Shown: positions 42,470 through 51,490, counted from the stretch's first letter. The stretch is DNA of 64,000 nt from PALSA-911 sp963839645 (GCA_963839645.1 CAWIVZ010000001.1:1116001-1180000), one strand, 5' to 3'. Notes: generated by a model not told the origin, from the sequence alone. Numbers and translations are program-made.

Positions 42470-43265
42470 CGGCCGTCCGGATGGTGCCGCGATCGGGATA
42501 CTGCATGCACAGGATCTCCAGGCCGCCGGCGCCGGCTTTTGCCTCGAAAGGTGCTTCCTCGGGGGAAACGAAGATCAGCGAGAACGGCCGCAAGATAGAT
42601 TGGTCTGCCCCGATTATCTCGCCGCCCAGTATCAGCCAGTGCTGCCCGGCGCCTTCGCGCGGATCGGGGCCGCTGATGCGCCCGCCGGCGGGCAGGCGGT
42701 AGCGCCACGCACCAAGGCCATCTTCCTGCGGGGGGATCGCCTCGATGCGGGATGCCGCGGTACCGGCCAACTCCGCAGGGGGCAGGGGAGGTAGCGGCGG
42801 GACGGTCGCCTCGCGGAAATTCCTCGGTGCCTGGCGTAGGTCCGGGCGGGATTCCGGCATGTAGCGGGCGGTGCGGTCGTAGCTGTTGCGCAAGGTGAAA
42901 TAGTGCACGCCTTCCTCGCCGGCCACGATCGGGCCGTAGGGCGAGTGGGCGTTGGTGTAGTGGACCGCGACGCCTTCGACCGGGTGGGAGGCCATGCGGC
43001 CCGAGCCGGCGACGATCACCTGGAACTGGTCGGCTTCATGAAAATGGGCGCGGACCGTAGAACCCGGGTCCTGCTCCACCAGGAACCCGACCGGATAGAG
43101 CGTGCCGAGCTCCGGCAGCGGCCCCTGGGAGAGCGGGTGTTCCGGATATTCGCGGCGGATGATCCGGTTGGTGCCGATGAACGTCGTGTGCCAGAAGCCC
43201 GTGCCGTCGGAGCTTGACCGGCGGCGGGTACTGGCGGCCTCGAGACCGGATGCCATGACGACCAT
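42456..43265 (-). CDS. Cupin-like protein
   Basis: This 269-residue protein is probably a double-stranded beta-helix. VRAHFHEADQFQVIVAGSGR is a cupin motif 1 (H-x-H...E-like), with GVHYFTLRNSYD following, and a second half has REGAGQHWLILGGEIIG. Metal-binding histidines are present in the first half only. No signal peptide is seen. It may bind a small metabolite or act as a dioxygenase; no substrate is indicated. It precedes no clear partner, but the adjacent gene in the same direction encodes a dioxygenase of another fold. Confidence 0.65.
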   Translation of the reverse strand: MVVMASGLEAASTRRRSSSDGTGFWHTTFIGTNRIIRREYPEHPLSQGPLPELGTLYPVGFLVEQDPGSTVRAHFHEADQFQVIVAGSGRMASHPVEGVAVHYTNAHSPYGPIVAGEEGVHYFTLRNSYDRTARYMPESRPDLRQAPRNFREATVPPLPPLPPAELAGTAASRIEAIPPQEDGLGAWRYRLPAGGRISGPDPREGAGQHWLILGGEIIGADQSILRPFSLIFVSPEEAPFEAKAGAGGLEILCMQYPDRGTIRTAAIPA

Positions 43266-43346
43266 GTTCTGTTCTCCCGCGTCGCTGGGTCTGTTCAGAG
43301 TAGCGCTCAGCGACGCGTAGCGGCAACCACGGGAGGGGGCGGAGGA

Positions 43347-44147
43347 TTATTCCGCCGCCCGCCGGTAGCTTTGGGCGTAATGCAGCAACGCGTCGTCGGC
43401 GACCGGCACGATCGGGGTGAAGTCCTGGTGCGCGATCCATTCAGGGCGGGTCGGCTTGCGGATGTAGTTCGAAACCGCGTTCAGCGTCAGATAGACGATC
43501 TTGCGCGGGAACGGCGTGATGTTGCCGGCCGAGCCGTGCACGATGTTGCCATGGAACATCAGCACGGCGCCGGGCTTGCCGACCGGGGTGATGATGCCGC
43601 CGGCATCGACCAGCTTGGTCACGGTATCGTTGTCCAGGGTCCAGAGCGGATAGCTCGTGGTGGACAAATCGTGCCCGGCGGCCAGGACGCCGTGCTTGTG
43701 GCTACGCGGCACGATCATCAGCGGGCCGTTGATGTGGGTGACCTCGTCGAGGAACACCGAGATGTTCATCGCCTTCGGTTCCGGCATGCCGTCATCGCGA
43801 TGCCAGGTGCCGAAATCCTGGTGCCATTGCCAGACCTCGCCGTCGAAGGCGGATTTCGCGTTGATCTTGTACTGGTGCATGTAGAGCTGCTCGCCGAACA
43901 GCTGTTCGACCGGACGGATCAACCGCGGATGGGCGCCGAGCAGCCGGAATGCCTCGTTATAGGTATGCGCTGCAAAGGCGGTACGCGGGGCGCCGGACTT
44001 CTCGCGCCATACTTCAGGCCGGTCCGTATCGTAGATCGACACCGCTTCCTGCCGCAGGGCCGCGACTTCCTCGGGGGAAAAGCAATCGGGAAGGAAGAGA
44101 TAGCCTTCTTCGTCAAACTGGCGGATCTGTGCTTCGGTCAGGCGCAT
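43347..44147 (-). CDS. Phytanoyl-CoA dioxygenase family protein, EctD-like
   Basis: This is a 266-residue Fe(II)/2-oxoglutarate dioxygenase. WQWHQDFGTWHRDDGMPEPK contains the H-x-D iron ligands and MFHGNIVHGSAGN holds the distal histidine. The surrounding sequence, FLDEVTHINGPLMIVPRSHK, is very like the signature of ectoine hydroxylase, but no ectABC genes are in the window, so the substrate may differ. The N-terminus (LTEAQIRQFDEEGYLFLPDC) is standard PhyH. It lies 61 bp after the first deacylase-type gene in the same direction. Confidence 0.85.
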   Translation of the reverse strand: MRLTEAQIRQFDEEGYLFLPDCFSPEEVAALRQEAVSIYDTDRPEVWREKSGAPRTAFAAHTYNEAFRLLGAHPRLIRPVEQLFGEQLYMHQYKINAKSAFDGEVWQWHQDFGTWHRDDGMPEPKAMNISVFLDEVTHINGPLMIVPRSHKHGVLAAGHDLSTTSYPLWTLDNDTVTKLVDAGGIITPVGKPGAVLMFHGNIVHGSAGNITPFPRKIVYLTLNAVSNYIRKPTRPEWIAHQDFTPIVPVADDALLHYAQSYRRAAE

Positions 44148-44208
44148 GGCTTTCTCTCCTCCGGTACTTTAGCGGGCTGATAGCACATTCGGAGCTGGAA
44201 CCCGAGTC

Positions 44209-45915
44209 TCAGCGTTGCCCGCGCACCAGCCGGCCCGGCAGGGCGCCGGTGGCTTCGCCGTTGCGGAAGGTGACGGCGCCGGAGACGATCGTCGCCTCGT
44301 AGCCATCCGCCTTTTGCAGCAGGCGCTTGCCGCCAGCGGGCAGATCATGCGTGACGTAGGGCCGGCCGAAGTCGAGCCGGTCGTGATCGATCACATTCAG
44401 ATCGGCCTTCTTACCGACGGCAAGCACGCCCCGGTCGGAGAGTCCCGCCGCGCTGGCGGGGTCGGAGGTCAGGCGGCGGATCAGTTCCGGCAGCGGCCAG
44501 CGGTTGCGGGTCTTGCCCCAATAAGTCAGGAGCCAGGTCGGGTAGCCGGCATCGAGGATGAAGCCGACATGCGCCCCCCCGTCGCCGAGGCCCATGATGG
44601 CGTTGCGGTCATCCAGCATCGCCTCGGAGGCGGAGAAATCGTAGTTCGCATAGTTGGATAACGGCGTGTAGATGAAATTCTGGCCGTCATCTTCGATCAG
44701 GATGTCGTAGGCGATCTCGGGGGCGGTACGCCCCTCCCGCTCCGCGATGGCGGCGATGCTGTCCTCGCGCTGCGGTTGGTAGTTCGGCGGGTTTCCGAAC
44801 CGATACATCTGCGCATAGGTCAGCCGGTGGAACAACGGGAAGGTGGAGCCCGCCTTCGGGTCTTCCGACAGAATTTTTCGCCGGGTTTCCGGATCGCGCA
44901 TGGCCTGGACGCGTTGGCTGCGCGGCAGATTGGCGATGCTCTTGTAGGTGGGGGTGCCGGAGAACGGGTTCTGGCTGCCGTCGAGGCCGAGTAGGACGCC
45001 GACGCCGCGGGGGGCGCAGACCGGACGGATGGACAGCCCGTCCTGGCGCGCCTGTTCGGCGTGAACCAGCAGCTCTTTCCAGTAATGCGGCCGGTTGTTG
45101 CGCTGCGAGCAGGTGAAGACGGCGGTGCGCCCGGACCGTTCGACGACGCGGCGCAGGATGCCGAATTCGGTCGCCGTGTCCGGCTGGTTCCATTCCGAAA
45201 CCAGTTCCAGGAAGCCGGCGCCGGCGTCCTTCATGCCCATGGCGATGCCGGTGAGCTCGTCCTCCTGCGCACGCAGGGTGGGGGTGTAGTCGCCTTTCAG
45301 CGATTTGTGGCTGGTGGTGCGGGAGGTGGAGAAGCCGAACGCGCCGGCGCGGATGGCATCGGCGGCGATCTCTCGCATCTGGGCGATATCGGCCTGGTTG
45401 GCGTTTTCCAGCCGGATCGCGCGGTCACCCATGACAAACACCCGGACGGCGGCATGTGGCAGCAGGGCGCAGAGATCGATGTCGCGCTGGCGGCGGTCCA
45501 GGGCGTCGAGATACTGCCCGAAGGATTCCCATTCCCATTGCAGGCCTTCGTGCATCACCGCGCCGGGGATGTCTTCCACGCCTTCCATGAGTTCGATGAG
45601 CTTTTGCCGATCGTCGGGTTTGCAAGGCGCGAAGCCGACGCCGCAATTGCCCATCACCGCGGTGGTGACGCCATGCCAGGACGACGGGGCAGTGTGCGGA
45701 TCCCAGATGGCCTGGCCATCGTAATGGGTATGGATGTCGATGAAGCCGGGGGTGACGATTTTCCCCTTGGCGTCGATTTCTTCCTTGCCCTGGCTGGCGA
45801 TCTTGCCGATCCCGTTGATCTTGCCATCCTTCAGGGCGATATCGGCTTCATAGGTGGTGCCGCCGGTGCCGTCGACGATGGTGCCGCCGCGGACGACGAT
45901 GTCTGGCTGGCTCAT
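44209..45915 (-). CDS. N-acyl-D-amino-acid deacylase-type amidohydrolase (copy A)
   Basis: This 568-residue member of the amidohydrolase superfamily has the metal-binding GFIDIHTHYDGQ (H-x-H) motif, SSWHGVTTAVMGNCGVGFAP (with a metal-ligand Cys region), and GGAHVGFILDAGYPTWLLTY in place of the usual late catalytic Asp region. It resembles D-aminoacylases and dihydroorotase-like enzymes; the substrate is not known. A very similar gene lies directly upstream (46046-47761), separated by a terminator, so a tandem duplication is likely. Transcription runs leftward toward the PhyH gene. Confidence 0.85.
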   Translation of the reverse strand: MSQPDIVVRGGTIVDGTGGTTYEADIALKDGKINGIGKIASQGKEEIDAKGKIVTPGFIDIHTHYDGQAIWDPHTAPSSWHGVTTAVMGNCGVGFAPCKPDDRQKLIELMEGVEDIPGAVMHEGLQWEWESFGQYLDALDRRQRDIDLCALLPHAAVRVFVMGDRAIRLENANQADIAQMREIAADAIRAGAFGFSTSRTTSHKSLKGDYTPTLRAQEDELTGIAMGMKDAGAGFLELVSEWNQPDTATEFGILRRVVERSGRTAVFTCSQRNNRPHYWKELLVHAEQARQDGLSIRPVCAPRGVGVLLGLDGSQNPFSGTPTYKSIANLPRSQRVQAMRDPETRRKILSEDPKAGSTFPLFHRLTYAQMYRFGNPPNYQPQREDSIAAIAEREGRTAPEIAYDILIEDDGQNFIYTPLSNYANYDFSASEAMLDDRNAIMGLGDGGAHVGFILDAGYPTWLLTYWGKTRNRWPLPELIRRLTSDPASAAGLSDRGVLAVGKKADLNVIDHDRLDFGRPYVTHDLPAGGKRLLQKADGYEATIVSGAVTFRNGEATGALPGRLVRGQR

Positions 45916-45985
45916 GGCCTGCTCCCTGGTCCGTTATGTTTCCTTGGACCAAGCCTAGGGCGGGAAGCGGGGCGGCGTCAAAACG

Positions 45986-46022
45986 CAAAAAATGCCCGCC
46001 AGGAGGGTTGCTCCTGGCGGGC
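45986..46022 (-). terminator. Intrinsic terminator between the two amidohydrolase genes
   Basis: On the minus strand GCCCGCCAGGAG pairs perfectly with CTCCTGGCGGGC (arms at 46011-46022 and 45994-46005) around a 5-nt loop, followed by ATTTTTTGCGTTTT. This is a classic factor-independent terminator for the upstream copy, 24 bp past its stop, implying the two copies are separate transcription units. Confidence 0.88.
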
Positions 46023-46045
46023 TTCGGTGTCGCGGTAGGGTTATG

Positions 46046-47761
46046 TCAGTTCGCGCGCTGGCCGCGGACCATCTTGCCGGGCAGCGCTCCGGTGGCTTCG
46101 CCGTTGCGATAGGTGACCTGGCCGGAGACGATGGTGGCTTCGTAACCATCCGCCTTCTGCAGCAGGCGGCGGCCGCCGGCGGGGAGGTCGAAGGTGACGT
46201 AGGGGCGGCCGAAGGCGATCTTCTCCCAATCGAGGATGTTCAGATCGCCCTTCTTGCCGATCGCAATCTCGCCCCGGTCGTGCAGGCCGGCGGCGCCAGC
46301 GGTGTCGGACGTGAGGCGGCGGATCAGTTCCTGCGGGCTCCAGCGCTGCTTCTTGCGGCCCCAATGGGCCAGCAGCCATGTCGGGAAGCCGGCGTCGAGG
46401 ATGAAGCCGACATGCGCGCCACCGTCGCCGATGCCCATGATGGTGTTGCGGCTGTCAAGCATCGTTTCGCTGGCCGAGATATTGTAGTCGACGTAGTTGA
46501 CCAGCGGGCAGTAGATGAAATCGCGTCCGCCATCTTCCAGCAGGATATCGTAGGCGACCTCTTGCGGGGTGCGGCCTTCGCGTTCGGCGATGGCGGTGAG
46601 GCTGTCCTCGCGCTGGGGTTCATAGTTCGCGGGATGCCCGAAGCGGAACATCTTGGTGTAGGACATGCGGTGGAACAGCGGGAAGGTGCTGCCGGTCACC
46701 GGATCGTCCGACAGGATTTTCGCGCGGACTTCCGGGTCGCTCATGATCTTCACCCGCTCGGCGAGCGGCAGATGGGCGATGGATTTGTAGGTCGGGGTGC
46801 CGGAGAATGGGTTCTGGCTGCCTTCCAGGCCCAGCAGGATGCCGATGGCGCGCGGCGGCGCGACCGGTCGGATGGACAGGCCATCCTCGATCGCCTGGTT
46901 GGACAGCGCCATCAGTTCCTTCCACACCTCAGTGCGGTCATGGCGCTGTGTGAGCGAGAACACCGCATTGCGGCCGCATTTCTCCACTACGCGGCGGAGC
47001 ATGGCGAATTCCGTGGCGGGGTCGGGCTGGTTCCAGTCACCGACGATTTCCAGGAAGCCGGAGCCGGCGTCCTTCATGCCCATGGCGAGGCCGGTGAGTT
47101 CTTCCTCGGCGGCGCGCAGGGTGGGGATGTATTCGCCCTTCAACGATTTGTGGCTGATGGTGCGCGAGGTGGAGACGCCAAATGCACCGGCGCGGACGGA
47201 TTCCTCGACGATCTGGCGCATCTGGGCGATGTCGCCCTGGTTCGCGGCTTCATGGCGGATCGCGCGTTCTCCCATCACGTAGACACGAACGGCGGCGTGC
47301 GGCAGCAGGGCGCAGAGGTCGATGTCGCGCTGGCGGCGCTCGAGAGACGTCAGGAATTCGCCGAAGCTTTCCCACTCCCATTTCAGGCCCTCGGCCATGA
47401 CGGCGCCGGGGATGTCCTCCACGCCTTCCATCAACTCGACCAGCTTGCTGCGGTCTTCCGGCCGGCAGGGCGCAAAGCCGACGCCGCAATTGCCCATGAC
47501 GGCGGTGGTGACGCCGTGCCAGGAGGACGGGGTCATGCGGCTGTCCCAGGCGGCCTGGGCGTCGTAATGGGTGTGGATGTCGACGAAGCCGGGCGTGACC
47601 AGCTTGCCCTTGGCGTCGATTTCTTCCGCGCCGCGCGCCGCAACCTTGCCGATTTCGACAATCTTGCCGCCGGCGATGGCGACGTCGGCTTCGTAAGGTG
47701 CGGCACCGGTGCCGTCCATGACGGTGCCGTTGCGGACGACGACGCTGATTTCCTCGGCCAT
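46046..47761 (-). CDS. N-acyl-D-amino-acid deacylase-type amidohydrolase (copy B)
   Basis: This 571-residue paralogue of the 44209-45915 gene aligns without gaps through most of its length. Shared landmarks are GFVDIHTHYDAQ, SSWHGVTTAVMGNCGVGFAP, RRQRDIDLCALLPHAAVRV and FSGTPTYKSIAHLP. Differences cluster in the C-terminal third and in the VFVMGDRAI/VYVMGERAI region, so the two may have diverged in substrate or regulation. It is the last gene before the phage-like region, whose first gene starts 85 bp away. Confidence 0.85.
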   Translation of the reverse strand: MAEEISVVVRNGTVMDGTGAAPYEADVAIAGGKIVEIGKVAARGAEEIDAKGKLVTPGFVDIHTHYDAQAAWDSRMTPSSWHGVTTAVMGNCGVGFAPCRPEDRSKLVELMEGVEDIPGAVMAEGLKWEWESFGEFLTSLERRQRDIDLCALLPHAAVRVYVMGERAIRHEAANQGDIAQMRQIVEESVRAGAFGVSTSRTISHKSLKGEYIPTLRAAEEELTGLAMGMKDAGSGFLEIVGDWNQPDPATEFAMLRRVVEKCGRNAVFSLTQRHDRTEVWKELMALSNQAIEDGLSIRPVAPPRAIGILLGLEGSQNPFSGTPTYKSIAHLPLAERVKIMSDPEVRAKILSDDPVTGSTFPLFHRMSYTKMFRFGHPANYEPQREDSLTAIAEREGRTPQEVAYDILLEDGGRDFIYCPLVNYVDYNISASETMLDSRNTIMGIGDGGAHVGFILDAGFPTWLLAHWGRKKQRWSPQELIRRLTSDTAGAAGLHDRGEIAIGKKGDLNILDWEKIAFGRPYVTFDLPAGGRRLLQKADGYEATIVSGQVTYRNGEATGALPGKMVRGQRAN

Positions 47762-47846
47762 AAGCTTGTTCCCCTCGGGTTTCCTGAGAAAAGTTTAGGT
47801 CCGGCGGGTTGTGGCGTCAAAACCGGCGAGTCAGTTAGCCGATCGG

Positions 47847-48440
47847 TCAGTTGGACGCACCGGACCCCAGTCGCGCGATATGCGCGTCCTTGCGGGCAGA
47901 TCCGGCCGAGGAGCCAACCCAGTAACTAACGACGCTGGTGGCCATGGCAGCGAGGGAGCCGAGCAGCATATTCAAGATTGTCTCGCTGCCTGGCGGCAGA
48001 CTGCGGGTGAAGGCAAGTGTCATCACGACCGCGAAAGTGATCAGCACGAGGGCGGAGACGATCGGAGCGCCATAGGCGATTTTGCTGCCGGCTTGCGCCA
48101 GGGCGATGGTCTGGCGGCGGGCGCCGTCCGTGTCGGCGATCCTGGCGAGAAGGGTATCGAACTCCGCCTTTTGGGCGGCTTGCGCGGCACGGTCGGCCTC
48201 CGCCTCCCGGTCGGCGGCGATCTTGGCCAATTGGACCTGTATCTGGACAGCCAATTCAGGCTTGCCCTGGAGAACGGCTTCGACTGCCGCGATGCCCTCA
48301 TCGGTGTGTGGCGCAGCAACGCCGGTTGCCTGGGTAACCACATTGGCCACCTGCTGGACGACTTTCTCACTGTCATCGCCGAACAGCCATTTGGCGATGG
48401 TCGGTGCTATCTGGATGGCCAGAGGAATGAGAGGAAGCAT
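47847..48440 (-). CDS. Putative phage holin-like membrane protein
   Basis: The 197-residue protein has an N-terminal hydrophobic start (MLPLIPLAIQIAPTIAKWLF), a long helical middle rich in Ala and charged residues (about 60-105), and two transmembrane helices near the end (YGAPIVSALVLITFAVVMTL and LNMLLGSLAAMATSVVSYWV). This resembles the 3TM-type holins or stress-like proteins of alphaproteobacterial prophages. A lysis role is inferred from its position after the endolysin. It is the leftmost gene of the phage region. Confidence 0.55.
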   Translation of the reverse strand: MLPLIPLAIQIAPTIAKWLFGDDSEKVVQQVANVVTQATGVAAPHTDEGIAAVEAVLQGKPELAVQIQVQLAKIAADREAEADRAAQAAQKAEFDTLLARIADTDGARRQTIALAQAGSKIAYGAPIVSALVLITFAVVMTLAFTRSLPPGSETILNMLLGSLAAMATSVVSYWVGSSAGSARKDAHIARLGSGASN

Positions 48441-48443
48441 TGC

Positions 48444-48632
48444 CTAGCGACCTCGCTTGGGGCGCAGGGCCGCGCTCAGGATGCAGCAGGGGACGGAAAT
48501 GAGAAATCCGAGCACGTGAAGCACATGACAGCCTGCTCCGGCCGAATTCGGGATTTCCCGGAGCGCCGGCCGATAATAATTTGCAACGGTCCCTGTATGC
48601 ATTGAGGGTATGGCCGCTGTTGTCTTTGCCAT
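48444..48632 (-). CDS. Small predicted membrane peptide
   Basis: A 62-residue frame exactly fills the gap between the endolysin and the holin-like gene. It has one hydrophobic stretch (LHVLGFLISVPCCILSAAL) near the C-terminus and ends in a basic tail (RPKRGR). No family is recognised. Such frames in this position are sometimes spanin or holin subunits. It is supported only by location and membrane character, so it is a weak call. Confidence 0.35.
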   Translation of the reverse strand: MAKTTAAIPSMHTGTVANYYRPALREIPNSAGAGCHVLHVLGFLISVPCCILSAALRPKRGR

Positions 48633-48642
48633 TCTTCGGTTC

Positions 48643-49117
48643 CTATTCGGTCATGGTCAGCGATTCGTAGGGCAAACGGCAGAGGCGCCGGGACCAACCG
48701 AGGCCGAATGTCTTCCACGTCGGCAGCGAAGCCATGAATATCAGGCGCTGGGCCTGAAACTCCGCGCAAATCGCGGCGCCGGTCGACTGTTTGCGGGCGA
48801 GGATGAGCCATTGCCGCGCGCGGCTGAGGCCGCTGTTGACCGCGGCGTCGAATGCCAGCAACGCCAAGGGGCCGGGCAATTCGTCGGCTTTGAGCATGTC
48901 CCAATAATCGCGGCGATAGATCGCTCGGGCGGCTTCAAGCGTCAGGTTGGCGATATCGAGGTCCGGGTAGGCGCGGGCGCTGATGCCGAACTTGGTTCCC
49001 CGGCATTCTCCCTGCCCGGGGCGGCTGCCGGTCCAATTCCCCGGGTCAGACCGGTTGTTGGTGAAACCTCCCTCGTTGCCGATGATTTCGAGTGAAGGCC
49101 TGTTCGAAGGCGGCCAT
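48643..49117 (-). CDS. GH108-type muramidase endolysin, N-terminal frameshift
   Basis: The endolysin cuts peptidoglycan at lysis. The core reads GNEGGFTNNRSDPGNWTG (with the catalytic Glu after GN), GTKFGISARAYPDLDIANLT and AIYRRDYWDMLKADELPGPL, typical of glycoside hydrolase family 108 lysozymes, about 158 residues. ATG 49117 with AGGAAAG upstream gives MAAFEQAF, but the next bases put the frame off by one. Removing one base gives MAAFEQAFLEIIGNEGGF, the expected N-terminus. The only continuous alternative is a TTG at 49122 with unnatural sequence. Other features are normal. A putative holin lies downstream. Confidence 0.75.
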
Positions 49118-49132
49118 GTCAAAGCTTTCCTG

Positions 49133-49393
49133 TCAGTGGGTGCCTGGTGGCTGGGTCAAATGGCCGAGCAGCCAGGCAGCGACGGAGATCGTTATTCCGA
49201 CAAGCCATCGAATCGCCTTGGCGTTACCGTTGCCGGCGGCCTGCACCATCAAGGCATCGTCGAGCTTGGTCTCGATGGCGTTCAGCTTGGCCGTGACGAA
49301 TATCTCGTGCCGGTCCATGCGAGACTCGAGTGCGGTTAGCCGGCCGTCCATCCTGCCGATATGCAGGTTCGTATGTCCCGGGATTTCCGGCAT
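49133..49393 (-). CDS. Small phage membrane protein with coiled coil
   Basis: This 86-residue protein has a heptad-rich helix (MDGRLTALESRMDRHEIFVT, AKLNAIETKLDDAL) and a C-terminal transmembrane helix (IRWLVGITISVAAWLLGHL). ATG 49393 has GGAAG upstream. The coiled coil plus one helix is common for phage lysis accessory proteins. It lies 15 bp upstream of the endolysin. Function is not identified. Confidence 0.55.
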   Translation of the reverse strand: MPEIPGHTNLHIGRMDGRLTALESRMDRHEIFVTAKLNAIETKLDDALMVQAAGNGNAKAIRWLVGITISVAAWLLGHLTQPPGTH

Positions 49394-49423
49394 GGCTTGT
49401 CTTCCCAAGGGGCGGATTACGGA

Positions 49424-51490
49424 TCAGGGTGTGTCGGATAGCGGGATGGGGGCAGCGGTGGCGGCCAGCGGGTAGTCCAGGTTCCAGGCGCTCCCGAGAT
49501 CGGCGGCGATGTCCCAGTCAGGCGGCCTTGTGAGCGTGGAAGCATTGTCCGTAACGGCGTTGCCGCGCCCGATCGTGCTGTTGCCGTAGGGGTAGAACAG
49601 GAGGCAGGCCGCGCTTGCGTGGGTCAGGGGGGCTGCGAGTGTCAGGCTCAGATGGGTGGCGTCGAGACGGGCGCAGGATGTGGCGGCGACGATCGGACCT
49701 GGGTTCGCCACCGACCCACCATCCATTACGGCGAAGCCGGTGCCGCTTACAGCCTGCAGCGGCACATTCAGATCGGTGCCAGTATCGTGCTGGATGGTCA
49801 GAACAAGGCTTGTGCTGGACTGACGAAAGGCATGCGAGATCCGTGGGCCGCCTTGAATAGGCAACGCGGATGGGATGGAAGCTAGGGTATCGTGCCGGCC
49901 GGTCGCGGCCACGGCTCGTGCGACGATCGGTGCCGCCAGGCGAGCGAAGCGTTGATTGTCGATCGAATCGCGGTGGGCAGGATCGCCCCCGCTCGCCTGG
50001 CCGGTGAGCGGGTTCCAGGCGGCGCCGCGCGCCACGCTGTCGCTGGTCTGGTAGTTGCCGATCACGACGTTCTGGGTTGGATCCGCTGCGACTTCGGCGA
50101 CGACTTCGCGGTGCATCTGCATGCCGTCATTGCCGCCGAAGGGGATGGCGTTCCACCAGATCAACGGCAGATCGGCGGCGCTGCGGCCGAGCATGGCCCG
50201 CTGTAGCGCAAGGAAGCGCGTGGCGGCGGCCTTGAACGTAGGCTTTTCACTGTAGGAGCGAAGCGAGTCGGTCTCGCTCCAGGGCCAGACGAGCGCGACA
50301 ATGTCAGCCTGATCCTCGGCCGACAGGGCGCCAAGAGCCACGGAGACTGCCAGGCCGTCGGCGCCAAGCGCCCATGTCGCGGGGCTGGAACCATTGCCGG
50401 GATCGTTGACGAAGCTGGCGGGGTAGGCTCCGCCGACCGCCGAGTAGAGACCGTGGCCGCTGGCCATCGTGTGGCTGCCGGCGTTGCCCGCGGTGGCGAC
50501 GATATTCCCGGCCAGTGCACCCAAATGCCAGGCGACGCCTTGGGCCAGCAACTGCGCTGCGCCATCGTTGAGGGCGTAATTTATCGCATTGGACTGACCA
50601 TCCACGACCAGCAGAACCCCTCGCCTCGCGCCGCGGGTCCAGCGCGTTGCTATGGAATGAAGCGTCAGGACATCCGCATCGGCAAGGGCGTGTTCCCACA
50701 GCGCCGCTTCATGCAGCCAGCACTGCGCGGCACCGAGCAGTGTGGTGTCGTGCAGCAGCGTCATGGGTTGGGTCGCCGATGCCGGCATGGGATTTATGGC
50801 CGCTGTGGCGACCCGAACGCCGTCGAGCCAGACATCGATGCCCTGCGCCGGGGTGTGGCGCAGCACCACTGAATGCGTGTGGCGGCGTTCCAGCGTGCTG
50901 AGCAGGACCGTCTGGCTGGTGCCGGGGAAGAGGATAAGACGACCGCCGACGCTGTCTGCCTGCAGAACCGGCGTGGACCCTGAAGCGAGCAAGGTGATCG
51001 GGGAGGTATCGCGGCCGGTATTCTGCCTCCGGTTGGGGCGGGACCAAACGAGATACCGTGTCCAGGCATCGCCCGATCCGAAGGGCGTGGCCGGGAGCTG
51101 GAAGCCAAGGTCCGGCTCCAGTGCCGGGGCCAGGGTTCCCGCCCCTCCGGCGATCCGGCCAACACCGCCCAGCAGGCCAACCAGGCGTGGCGTGGCCGAG
51201 GTCGCGCCAGGCGATGCGGCGAAGCTGTAGGGCAGGAGCGGCCGGCCATTGCTGGATTTGTCGCGCAGTGATCCAATCGCCTGATTCCAACCCGGCAAGG
51301 GCACGCCGCTCGGATCGAGCAAGTCCGCCGTCGTTCCGGCGTCCCACCAACCTGACAGGCCGGCGATCGTGGTCAGGGAAGGACCCGTTGGCGGCGCGGT
51401 TGGTGCCGGGGTTCGTAGCGAGCGCCATAGTCCATGGCGGCCGTTGCCAATGGCCATGGCGACACCGGGCGCGATCAGTGCCACGCTCAT
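49424..51490 (-). CDS. Phage tail-associated SGNH/GDSL-like esterase
   Basis: This is a 688-residue protein. The N-terminal half has LTTIAGLSGWWDAGTTADLL and CWLHEAALWEHALADADVLT, features of a LamG/concanavalin-like carbohydrate-binding domain. Residues from about 295 contain LLVVDGQSNAINYAL, an SGNH block I with GQSN as in sialate O-acetylesterases, followed by GNAGSH and LIWWNAIPFGGNDGMQMH. The last quarter is a beta-rich domain. A capsule- or surface-glycan-deacetylating receptor-binding protein is inferred. Its start abuts the stop of the FN3 fibre gene. Confidence 0.7.
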   Translation of the reverse strand: MSVALIAPGVAMAIGNGRHGLWRSLRTPAPTAPPTGPSLTTIAGLSGWWDAGTTADLLDPSGVPLPGWNQAIGSLRDKSSNGRPLLPYSFAASPGATSATPRLVGLLGGVGRIAGGAGTLAPALEPDLGFQLPATPFGSGDAWTRYLVWSRPNRRQNTGRDTSPITLLASGSTPVLQADSVGGRLILFPGTSQTVLLSTLERRHTHSVVLRHTPAQGIDVWLDGVRVATAAINPMPASATQPMTLLHDTTLLGAAQCWLHEAALWEHALADADVLTLHSIATRWTRGARRGVLLVVDGQSNAINYALNDGAAQLLAQGVAWHLGALAGNIVATAGNAGSHTMASGHGLYSAVGGAYPASFVNDPGNGSSPATWALGADGLAVSVALGALSAEDQADIVALVWPWSETDSLRSYSEKPTFKAAATRFLALQRAMLGRSAADLPLIWWNAIPFGGNDGMQMHREVVAEVAADPTQNVVIGNYQTSDSVARGAAWNPLTGQASGGDPAHRDSIDNQRFARLAAPIVARAVAATGRHDTLASIPSALPIQGGPRISHAFRQSSTSLVLTIQHDTGTDLNVPLQAVSGTGFAVMDGGSVANPGPIVAATSCARLDATHLSLTLAAPLTHASAACLLFYPYGNSTIGRGNAVTDNASTLTRPPDWDIAADLGSAWNLDYPLAATAAPIPLSDTP

